Shown here: one piece after another, positions 57,050-64,000 of the stretch
Position numbering within the stretch: the stretch's first letter is position 1
Layout: each line of letters opens with the position of its first letter
NCBI RefSeq assembly: GCF_014697545.1
Contig: NZ_JACJSA010000004.1
Span: 248,001-312,000, forward strand
Direction of reading: 5' to 3'
DNA length: 64,000 nucleotides
Source: Oscillatoria sp. FACHB-1407
GTDB taxonomy: Bacteria > Cyanobacteriota > Cyanobacteriia > Elainellales > Elainellaceae
The notes under the pieces: model-generated
Database searches by the model: none
Told to the model about the DNA's origin: nothing
What the model saw: the letters and a program-made list of their open reading frames with translations, nothing else
Position numbers and translations under genes: made by a program

Positions 57050-58333
57050 TTAAGCCTTTTGAAACAACAGACCTTCGATGCCAACACCGGGAGAAAACGA
57101 GAAGGCAAGCCCTGTGAGGGAAGTCATCGGTTGAGTTGGGCGGCATTCTTCACTCAGAGCTGCATTGGAAGTATTGGCTTCAGATTGAAACAAGTGTTGC
57201 TCCAACACAAAGAGAATTGATGCACTCAGCATGTTGCCGTATTGCCGGAGGATTTCCCAACTCTCTGCAACCTGGCGATCGCTCAAATTCAAAGAACTCT
57301 GCACCTTCTCAATAATGCGGGTTCCACCGGGGTGAACTGCCCATAGATCGATGTGATCTGGGGTTAAGTTATGGCTCTGCAAAAACCGCTCAATCACAGG
57401 TCGTACGCCAAGTTCGATGTAGTCTGGTAAATGGCGTGACAGGCGACAAGTAATACCGTTATCGTTAACGCCCAGCGTAATTCCGTCTTCAGTGTCTTCA
57501 ACCAGATAGCTGAAGTTATCCCGAATCACAACTTTTCCCTGGGCGATCGCTCGTTCTGCTTCACACGCGCCAATGACAACTGCTGCACATCCATCACCAA
57601 AGATACTGTGGATGATCACATCATTCATATCGTCTTCAAACACGGCATTGACGGAGCTAAGTTCCAGGCAGATGACCAGGGCTTTGTGAGCAGGATTGGC
57701 TCGGACGTAATCAGAGGCAACTCGCAGTCCATTCATCGCGGCTGCACATCCCATGAAGTGGAGGGGAACCCTGGCAATATCGCGTCTTAATCCCAAAGTC
57801 TTGATCAGTTTGGTGTCAATTCCTGGTGCGATAAAGCCTGTGCTGGAGACAAAAACAATTAAATGAATCGCATCTTCGATCGCTTCTCCTGAGTAAGGAT
57901 CGCTTAGCTGCATTTGGGTGTTAGCTGAAGCTAGAGCTTTTCTAGCAACCCGCTCTGCCAGGGGAACCGCGTATTCTTCGTACATCTGCATCCGGGCTTG
58001 AATCGTTGCTTGCTGACTGAAGGCGATCGCCTCATCGGATAACAGATCGAGTGCCAGGTGCCGGGTATCAATTCGGGTGTTGTTGTAAATCTTCTCAATC
58101 CGTGTCCCATGTTGCTTTAATCTAGGTAGGTTGGCGACAACTTTAGCGGCATCTGCTTGTCGAATCAGGTTGTCAGGAGTTCCGGTTGCGATGCTTTCAA
58201 TGGTGGGCAGAATCGATTTTGAGCTAATGGCAGCGAATGCATCAAGACGGGGTCTATCGTAGCTTTGAGGTGACTGAACTGAGGAGGGGCTAAAAGTAGC
58301 GTGCTGAGTGTTTGAAGTGACGTTAGCATTCAT
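57050..58333 (-). CDS. Type III polyketide synthase
   Basis: A 427-residue chalcone-synthase-like enzyme from the ATG at 58333, with AAAGGA before it; a GTG at 58360 is in frame. The catalytic triad is present: Cys196 (MGCAAAMNG), His334 (AVHPGGTR) and Asn367 (YGNMLSAS). It should extend an acyl-CoA or acyl-ACP starter with malonyl units and cyclise it to a pyrone, resorcinol or similar ring. The starter cannot be read from sequence; the neighbouring desaturase argues for a fatty acyl chain. The gap to the desaturase gene is about 220 bp. Confidence 0.93.
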   Translation of the reverse strand: MNANVTSNTQHATFSPSSVQSPQSYDRPRLDAFAAISSKSILPTIESIATGTPDNLIRQADAAKVVANLPRLKQHGTRIEKIYNNTRIDTRHLALDLLSDEAIAFSQQATIQARMQMYEEYAVPLAERVARKALASANTQMQLSDPYSGEAIEDAIHLIVFVSSTGFIAPGIDTKLIKTLGLRRDIARVPLHFMGCAAAMNGLRVASDYVRANPAHKALVICLELSSVNAVFEDDMNDVIIHSIFGDGCAAVVIGACEAERAIAQGKVVIRDNFSYLVEDTEDGITLGVNDNGITCRLSRHLPDYIELGVRPVIERFLQSHNLTPDHIDLWAVHPGGTRIIEKVQSSLNLSDRQVAESWEILRQYGNMLSASILFVLEQHLFQSEANTSNAALSEECRPTQPMTSLTGLAFSFSPGVGIEGLLFQKA

Positions 58334-58555
58334 ACAAGCGATGTCCTTTGAAAGATTCACAAGTGCCTCACCAATCTGAGAAGACTTGCGACAGGTGAAA
58401 GTAAGTGGGGAAATAGGGAATATACCGTGGAGCGTGAGCTTCTGCCGTGAGTGTCAGTGGTTCACTATGGCTTCGTCCAACGTCCGTATGGGAGTAGGGA
58501 ATGGGTCAGGAAATGTAGGATGAGGGATTGAATAATCCAAAATCCAACAGGGAGA

Positions 58556-60106
58556 TTAGATAGAACCAACACCAATAAAACCCTGAATGATGTAGGTTAC
58601 GGTTGCGCGTAGAGCTTGAGGATGCAGGTGTTCTCTAAACAAACCAAATTTATTTTCGTGTGCCAATCGAGAGGGGCTAAAGAGATAGTGGTTGATTAAG
58701 ATGGGCAGGCGATCGATGAAGAAGTTTTTGGGAGGCAACCAGGCAACGTTAAATTTTGCAGCTTCCTCTCGAACGATGTCTTCGCTGATGATGTTGGCAA
58801 ATCCACTCCGTTGAAACGGTAGAACGTGATGTACCCGGTGAGGGCTTAACCCCGCAGACAGAAAACAATCCAGGTATTTGTTGCCAACCATGGTCAGGTC
58901 ATAGGAGTTCTTAATTTGCAACACTGCCCAATCCTGGCTATCGTCCTGAGCGGTTTCTTCTTCCTCAAAGTCATGGCTCGCAACAATCATGAATGTGCTG
59001 ATCCAAAGTGTGATAAAGAATTGAGCAAACCAGGCTAGAAAATCACCGTGGATTGTAAAGAGAACCATTTCAGCGAGGAGAACTGCATGAACCGTGAGAG
59101 CACCCAAAAAGTGCGGTAAACCACGTAGCCATGAGCCATACATATCACTCACACCAACTTTACAGGCTAACACCATGAGTTCGACAATCCGACCAAACAT
59201 GCCCGAAATGACGTGTCCAATCTTTTGCATCGTGTGAATTGGAATTCGATAATAGCGAGGTAATTCCAACATCGCAGTGAACACATTTTGTTTGATATCA
59301 ACATCGGTTTGAGTAAACGGATGGTGCATTAAGGAGTGACCATCGGTAACAACCAGTGTGAGCGGAACGTAGTTGATATCAAAAATGTTGGCGAAAAATT
59401 TGTTGAACCGAACTTGAGGACGATGGATCAGGTAGTGTCCTACGCCAGAAAGTGAAATCTTGAGCATCACCATCAATGGCACAAACACATAGATGGGCAT
59501 GTAGGCTGTGAAATTCAGGCGTAGTACCTGTAACAGAAAATAAGCGATAACCAAAAGGACGGTCACAACATCAAATAGAAAATCCATCCGCTCGACTTGC
59601 TGCTTCATGACTGGCTCATTCAATCGAGCACGAATCTGGTTGAGCAGTTGATCTTTCGGAAAGTTGTATCTAGGAGTGTCTCTCCAACCATTGAACCCAT
59701 CCCGAAAGAGAAATGCCGGAGCATTGTATTTGGGGTGAATATCTTCGGGTCTGGCTTGTCTGCCTAATGCATATTTCTGGAGGACTTTTTTGACCTTTTC
59801 AGGATTGCGGTGAAAGATATTGACGATCGCCGTGATATCTCTGTTTTTAGTCCGTCCGATAAAGAACTCGCCACCGGGATGTTTTTTAAGAAAATCAGTC
59901 AGATCGTACGCTTGTCCCTCATAAATCCACACGTTAGGTAAGGGAGCACCATCTACCGGAGGTGGAGGCGGTTCCTCTCCGTTTTCGGTGGGAGGAGGTG
60001 CAGGTTGATAACCACTCTGGTTGACAGGAGGGGCAGGTCTTTCGAGGGTGCTGATTTGACCTGTAGCGTCAATATCAACTTTTTCATTCGCAATCGCATC
60101 AAGCAT
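58556..60106 (-). CDS. Cytochrome b5-fused membrane fatty acid desaturase
   Basis: A 516-residue protein. The Pro-rich N-terminus (about 20-58) is followed by a cytochrome b5 domain with heme ligands His76 (HPGGE) and His99 (FHRN). Then comes a membrane di-iron desaturase with His boxes GHYLIHR (224-228), GHSLMHH (257-262) and HRVHH near residue 435. Front-end desaturases and sphingolipid or sterol hydroxylases share this plan. It is the first gene of the minus-strand locus and precedes the polyketide synthase, so it may desaturate or hydroxylate the acyl chain of the product. Confidence 0.88.
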   Translation of the reverse strand: MLDAIANEKVDIDATGQISTLERPAPPVNQSGYQPAPPPTENGEEPPPPPVDGAPLPNVWIYEGQAYDLTDFLKKHPGGEFFIGRTKNRDITAIVNIFHRNPEKVKKVLQKYALGRQARPEDIHPKYNAPAFLFRDGFNGWRDTPRYNFPKDQLLNQIRARLNEPVMKQQVERMDFLFDVVTVLLVIAYFLLQVLRLNFTAYMPIYVFVPLMVMLKISLSGVGHYLIHRPQVRFNKFFANIFDINYVPLTLVVTDGHSLMHHPFTQTDVDIKQNVFTAMLELPRYYRIPIHTMQKIGHVISGMFGRIVELMVLACKVGVSDMYGSWLRGLPHFLGALTVHAVLLAEMVLFTIHGDFLAWFAQFFITLWISTFMIVASHDFEEEETAQDDSQDWAVLQIKNSYDLTMVGNKYLDCFLSAGLSPHRVHHVLPFQRSGFANIISEDIVREEAAKFNVAWLPPKNFFIDRLPILINHYLFSPSRLAHENKFGLFREHLHPQALRATVTYIIQGFIGVGSI

Positions 60107-60707
60107 GGAGATGTATTCCTTCGCTGTAGTTCATTCTGGAGAGCATTACCAAACTTGAATCTCAATCTCTTTTATGTCGTTCGTTGTTTTTTGCTGAACG
60201 TTTCAGGTTATTTGAGTGATCAAGTTTCAGTGTTCATTGCTTGCTACAACAATCTATTGCTTGCATAGAAAAACCTATGCAGTTTTGCGATCGCCCATTG
60301 CACTTTGTTCTCTCTTTAATGTCTCTTTTTTGTTACATCAAATAGTTTGTGGACTCAATTTTGCACTGCATGATTACAACAGCTGCTGTATCAGGATTAC
60401 AAGCGATTCACCTCAATCAACTGTTAAAGCTTTACAGGTTTAAAAATCCCCCATTCGTAGGAATCGCAATATCCAACTCAAGTAAAAATCCACACGGTTG
60501 GCAAATTTTGTAAAACTCAATTATAGTTTCATCAAATAAAAAAATGATTCGTTACATCCTCGACATAGAGCTATCCCAACTGGGATATGAACGAAATGTA
60601 GAGGCTTCTTCATTAGCTCAGTCGAACGGTGGAACCCCTATCTGGGGCACTGCCCCACACCCATTGTTTACAAACACTTTTTGAACACGCTAGTAGGAAA
60701 CAATTCA
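60107..60707. other. Divergent intergenic region between desaturase and TIR-SLOG genes
   Basis: No gene is seen in this AT-rich stretch of about 600 bp. AAGGA before 60106 is the desaturase ribosome site. A perfect 7-bp inverted repeat TATCCCA-AC-TGGGATA lies at 60572-60587, 120 bp before the TIR-SLOG start, and is a possible operator. Further right is a fragment related to the GGTGGAACCCC repeats. Confidence 0.5.
60572..60587. promoter_or_regulatory. Inverted repeat, possible operator
   Basis: TATCCCA and TGGGATA around AC make a perfect dyad, placed in the divergent region before the TIR-SLOG gene. No known regulator consensus is matched with confidence. Confidence 0.35.
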
Positions 60708-61949
60708 ATGAATCAGATCTATATCTCGTATGCCTGGAAAGACAACAAAAGTGAGGAGGGTCAGAAGCGTGAAGAGCTAGTTGATCGGATTTGCGATGCG
60801 CTGTTGGCGGAGCGGTACAACTTAATTCGCGATCGCAACGATTTATCTCTTGGCAAAAGCATTCAAAATTTTATGCGAGCGATCGGACGGGGCAATTATG
60901 TGATCGTAGTCGTGAGTGACAAATATTTGCGATCAGAATATTGCATGTTTGAAGCCGTTGAGATCATGAAGAATGCTGGAATCATCAAGGATAGGGAAGA
61001 CATACGAGATCAAAAGCAGGAAAACCAACCCCATATTTTTCCTGTGGTGTTGAAGGATGCCAATATTTACAACCTGGAGGGTCGAAATGAGTACATCCAA
61101 TATTGGAACAATGAAAAAATTAGAATAGAAAATTTGATTTGCGCTGAGTTGGCTCCCGAACAGTCCTCAGCGTTACAAGCTGTAGCTGAGAAAATTGTTG
61201 AAATCTCTAACCTGGTAGATGATTTCATAGAGTTTATTAGAGACAGGATCAGCCTTGTCACAGATACCATCAACACTGATTCATCCCAAGATATTGCTCA
61301 ATTTGTCAGCCAAATCACGCATGCTATTAAAGCGGATGCAGCTAAAACCAGAAGTACAAAAAGCGTTTTGGTTGTAGGGACAGGCAACTTCCACCTTCCC
61401 AATGAGGTGTTGTGGTGCGCTCAATGGTTAGGACAGAAAATCGCAGAGTTTGACTACAAGCTGATTACAGGCGGATGGGAAGGAGTCGATTATGTTGTGG
61501 CTGATAGCTTTGCCACTCAAATCGCTCACAAAAGAATTCCCCTCTCGGAAAAATTAACGCATATTGTTCCACGAGGAAAAGAGCCTAAATTTCAGGGAGG
61601 AACGGTTGAATATACCGAACCGGGAGTGCGAGAGTGGCTTGATTGCTTGAGACGGTCGGATCTGGTGATCTTACTGGGGGGTGTGGGGGGAACTTACGAA
61701 ACCTATCACTATGCCAAGCAGGAGCGGGTTCCAGTGCTGCCCATTGTGTGTACTAACGGGGATGCTAAGCGGGTATTTGATGAAATGTTGCAGAATTGGG
61801 ATGCTGAGTTAATGGGTAGGATTTCACCCGACAAGTTTAAATCGTTGAATCAATATATTAACGATGAAGCGACGGCTAGAGACGTCGTGAATGATGTCAT
61901 GGATATTACGAATGAGATTATTTTTTCAAAGACGATGCTAAAAGCGTAA
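60708..61949 (+). CDS. TIR-SLOG fusion protein, candidate anti-phage NADase effector
   Basis: A 413-residue protein from the ATG at 60708, with AGGAAA before it (a TTG at 60681 is in frame). Residues 1-135 are a TIR domain: IYISYAWKD, a DRNDLSLG loop, then SEYCMFEAVEI with the probable catalytic Glu82. Residues about 218-365 are a SLOG Rossmann domain: SVLVVGTGNF, LITGGWEGVD, VILLGGVGGTYETY. In Thoeris, a TIR protein makes an NAD-derived signal that a SLOG domain reads; here both sit on one chain. An immune role is inferred. It stands alone between the desaturase and a kinase gene. Confidence 0.85.
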   Translation: MNQIYISYAWKDNKSEEGQKREELVDRICDALLAERYNLIRDRNDLSLGKSIQNFMRAIGRGNYVIVVVSDKYLRSEYCMFEAVEIMKNAGIIKDREDIRDQKQENQPHIFPVVLKDANIYNLEGRNEYIQYWNNEKIRIENLICAELAPEQSSALQAVAEKIVEISNLVDDFIEFIRDRISLVTDTINTDSSQDIAQFVSQITHAIKADAAKTRSTKSVLVVGTGNFHLPNEVLWCAQWLGQKIAEFDYKLITGGWEGVDYVVADSFATQIAHKRIPLSEKLTHIVPRGKEPKFQGGTVEYTEPGVREWLDCLRRSDLVILLGGVGGTYETYHYAKQERVPVLPIVCTNGDAKRVFDEMLQNWDAELMGRISPDKFKSLNQYINDEATARDVVNDVMDITNEIIFSKTMLKA

Positions 61950-61982
61950 TGCATTGCAATAACTGAGTTATCTGCAACTGAG

Positions 61983-64000
61983 TTATCCACGAACAACCAG
62001 GTGTTGAATTTCTGTGAGCAAATGGTCTGGAGTGATTGGTTTAGCGATGTGTTGCTGAAATCCTGCGGCTAGGGCTTGGAGTTGATCGGTTTTACTGGCG
62101 TAGGCAGTCAGGGCGATCGCAGGAACCTGTCCACCCCGCTCCAGTGGCAACTGACGAATTTGGTGCAGAAAATTGTAGCCATCAACATCTGGCATTCCAA
62201 TGTCTGCCAGCAAAATGTCGGGTACATCCTGTTGAAAGTGTTTCAGTCCTTCGAGGGCAGAGGCAACGGCAGTAACGGTCGCGCCAGCTTGTTCCAGAAT
62301 GAAGGTCACGAGGTCTAAATTATCGGCTTCATCATCCACTACCAGGACTCGTACTCCATCCAAATTGGCGTGGGAGGAGGACGGGAAAGAGTTCATCAGA
62401 GCAGGGTCGGGTGCTCCTTTCCAGACGGGTAGAGTTACTGTAAACGTTGCTCCCTGATCTTCGCCCAGGCTCTCGGCTTGAATAATGCCCCCATGCAACT
62501 CAACAATGTGGCGGGCGATCGCCAACCCCAAGCCCAGGCCCCCAAATGTGCGGGTAATGCTGCTATCAGCTTGCCGAAAATAGTCAAACACATGGGGCAA
62601 GAATTCAGGCTGAATGCCTTTGCCCGTATCTTGAATTTGAATAGAAACGTAGTCTCCAACTCGCTCCAGATAAACGTCAATCTTGCCCTTATGGGGGGTG
62701 AACTTGACTGCGTTCGACAACAGATTCCAGATCACCTGCTGGAGTCGCCCAGAATCGCCTAAAACGATGTAATCTTTGAAGGCAAAATGGGTCTGTACCT
62801 GAATAGCTTTTGTCTCGGCTGCAAGGCGGATGGTTTCCATGGCCGCCTCAACCGTAGCAGCGAGATTGACCGGACAGGAATTGAGGTTGAGTTTGCCCTG
62901 CAAAATCCGCGAAATATCCAACAAGTCTTCGATCAGTTGAACTTGCAATTTGGCGTTGCGCTCAATAGATGCCAGGGCGATCGCCGTTGTGTCAGCATCA
63001 AGTTTGCCTCGCAGCAGGAGTTGTGTCCATCCCAGAATGGGGTTAAGGGGAGTCCGCAGTTCGTGAGAGAGCACTGCCAAAAACTCATCTTTAGCCCGGT
63101 TAGCTGCTTCAGCTGTGGCTCTGGCGCGTTGTTCTGCTTCGTAGAGTTGGGCACGGGCGATCGCCTGGGCACATTGTTGTGCGAGTGTGAGAATGAAGGT
63201 TCTGTCGTCCTCATCAAAAGGTTGCGGGTCAGCAAAGCTAATGCCCATACCGCCAAGGGTGCGCCCACTCACGATTAATGGAATTGTGGCGATCGCCCGA
63301 CTCCCTGTTATGGCGAGAATAGATGCCATCTGCGGAAATTGTTTGAGAATTTCGCGCTCACTTCCCAAAAAGATTGGTTTTTCAGTGCGAACAGTTTCTG
63401 CCAGGGCAATTGGAGCCGTAATCGGGAACTCCTGCCACTCGTCCAGAATCGGTTGAGGATAGCCAACAATTTCAGAGAGTTTTAAGCGACGCGAAGCTGT
63501 CTTCCCTACGACCGGATCGCTCTCTTCGCTCACTAAAACAATGGTGCCTGCTTTAGCACCCAGTGCTGTGATACCCCGCTCCATAATAGCTTTGGCAACT
63601 TGTTTAGGGGTTGATGCTTCGGCTAAAGCCGCTGTGACCCGTTGTAGTTGTCTGGCTCGATTCGCAGAACGGCGCAGTAATTCTTCTGTGTGCGTGCGCT
63701 CGTTTTCAATTCGTTTTTGCTGCGTTACATCAACAGAAATGCCAATAATTCGATCGGGCTGACCGGCTGTATTCCGATAAATTTTGCCCTCACTCCTTAA
63801 CCAGCAGATCACGCCATTGGGTTGAACCACTCGATATTCCACTGTGTAAGGGATTTCTCCAGTGAGAGCACGCGCATTCGTTGCGATAAGATGGGCGCGA
63901 TCGCCTGGATGGACGTGATCGATAAATTCTTCTGCTGTGCCCCGTTGAAATCCCCAAATCTCTCTGGCACTTTCAGAACAAATGACCTCATTTGTTTTCA
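61983..64000 (-). CDS. Hybrid histidine kinase: PAS, GAF, HisKA, HATPase, receiver (5' end outside window)
   Basis: The frame is open to the window edge, so the start lies beyond 64000. The visible part begins inside a PAS domain (EIWGFQRGTAEEFIDHVHPGDR, then VEYRVVQPNGVICWLR and the PAC end). It continues with GAF (residues for AKAGTIVLVSEESD to FILTLAQQCAQAIARAQLY), HisKA with phospho-His in [15 protein letters not shown], HATPase_c ([34 protein letters not shown]) and a C-terminal receiver (VLVVDDEADNL, phospho-Asp in ILLADIGMP). GTG 63842, a possible internal start, would cut the PAS domain and is not used. It is convergent with the TIR-SLOG gene. Confidence 0.9.
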   Translation of the reverse strand, partial: KTNEVICSESAREIWGFQRGTAEEFIDHVHPGDRAHLIATNARALTGEIPYTVEYRVVQPNGVICWLRSEGKIYRNTAGQPDRIIGISVDVTQQKRIENERTHTEELLRRSANRARQLQRVTAALAEASTPKQVAKAIMERGITALGAKAGTIVLVSEESDPVVGKTASRRLKLSEIVGYPQPILDEWQEFPITAPIALAETVRTEKPIFLGSEREILKQFPQMASILAITGSRAIATIPLIVSGRTLGGMGISFADPQPFDEDDRTFILTLAQQCAQAIARAQLYEAEQRARATAEAANRAKDEFLAVLSHELRTPLNPILGWTQLLLRGKLDADTTAIALASIERNAKLQVQLIEDLLDISRILQGKLNLNSCPVNLAATVEAAMETIRLAAETKAIQVQTHFAFKDYIVLGDSGRLQQVIWNLLSNAVKFTPHKGKIDVYLERVGDYVSIQIQDTGKGIQPEFLPHVFDYFRQADSSITRTFGGLGLGLAIARHIVELHGGIIQAESLGEDQGATFTVTLPVWKGAPDPALMNSFPSSSHANLDGVRVLVVDDEADNLDLVTFILEQAGATVTAVASALEGLKHFQQDVPDILLADIGMPDVDGYNFLHQIRQLPLERGGQVPAIALTAYASKTDQLQALAAGFQQHIAKPITPDHLLTEIQHLVVRG

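Overview
The window is chromosomal DNA of a cyanobacterium, probably a filamentous one. The octamer GCGATCGC (HIP1) recurs throughout, inside and between genes. There are heptanucleotide tandem repeats of the STRR type, short cyanobacterium-type proteins (a DUF4278-like pair), an Sll0783-Sll0787-type nitrilase cluster with a textbook NtcA promoter, and several multi-domain hybrid histidine kinases. I cannot name genus or species. I see no tRNA, rRNA, CRISPR array, complete insertion sequence or prophage.

Layout. 0.1-11.6 kb: housekeeping and accessory genes. These are a nitroreductase, a secreted GDSL esterase, a long RluA-type pseudouridine synthase with a small zinc-finger-like protein, SelO, an NCS2 purine permease, an unusual CBM20-SGNH-DUF1796 fusion, a two-helix membrane protein and a DUF202 protein. 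12-21 kb: two hybrid histidine kinases in tandem. The first carries twelve 92-residue HAMP units encoded by 276-bp near-identical DNA repeats. The second has an STRR repeat inserted in frame in its ATPase domain. 21-32 kb: a site-2 protease with CBS domains, an AraC-type regulator, a complete periplasmic molybdenum aldehyde oxidoreductase operon (paoABC-like, XdhC, MocA), an MFS transporter, a MOSC protein and a YsnE-like acetyltransferase. 33-36 kb: a short Rad52/DdrA-like protein, a DUF1349 protein and a DnaK paralogue.

36-42 kb: the nitrilase (Nit1-type) cluster, with an NtcA-type promoter in front of its first gene and with mobile or tandem repeats in two of its gaps. 42-47 kb: an asparagine-synthetase-like protein next to a second PP-loop ATPase, then a one-helix peptide and two tandem 67-residue YRG-repeat proteins. 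47-50 kb: two AAA-type ATPases transcribed divergently, one with a vMAP-like helix-turn-helix N-terminus; they look like parts of a biological conflict system. 50-60 kb, all on the minus strand: a cytochrome-b5/desaturase fusion, a type III polyketide synthase, a cyclic-peptide-type ABC exporter with a His-rich insert, a 75-residue helical protein, a MacA/MacB-type exporter (adaptor, permease, ATPase) and prmA. Apart from prmA this reads as a make-modify-export locus for a lipid-like polyketide. 60.7-62 kb: a single-gene TIR-SLOG protein, a candidate NAD-based immune effector. 62-64 kb: a third hybrid kinase, cut by the window end.

The intergenic DNA is rich in small repeats: a 98-bp MITE-like element in two copies, a roughly 130-bp element in three copies, a 93-bp element, a palindromic element, and a conserved leader-like block found in front of two unrelated genes. 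The best candidates for undescribed systems are the TIR-SLOG gene, the type III PKS/desaturase/exporter locus, the divergent vMAP/AAA pair, and the twin PP-loop locus.
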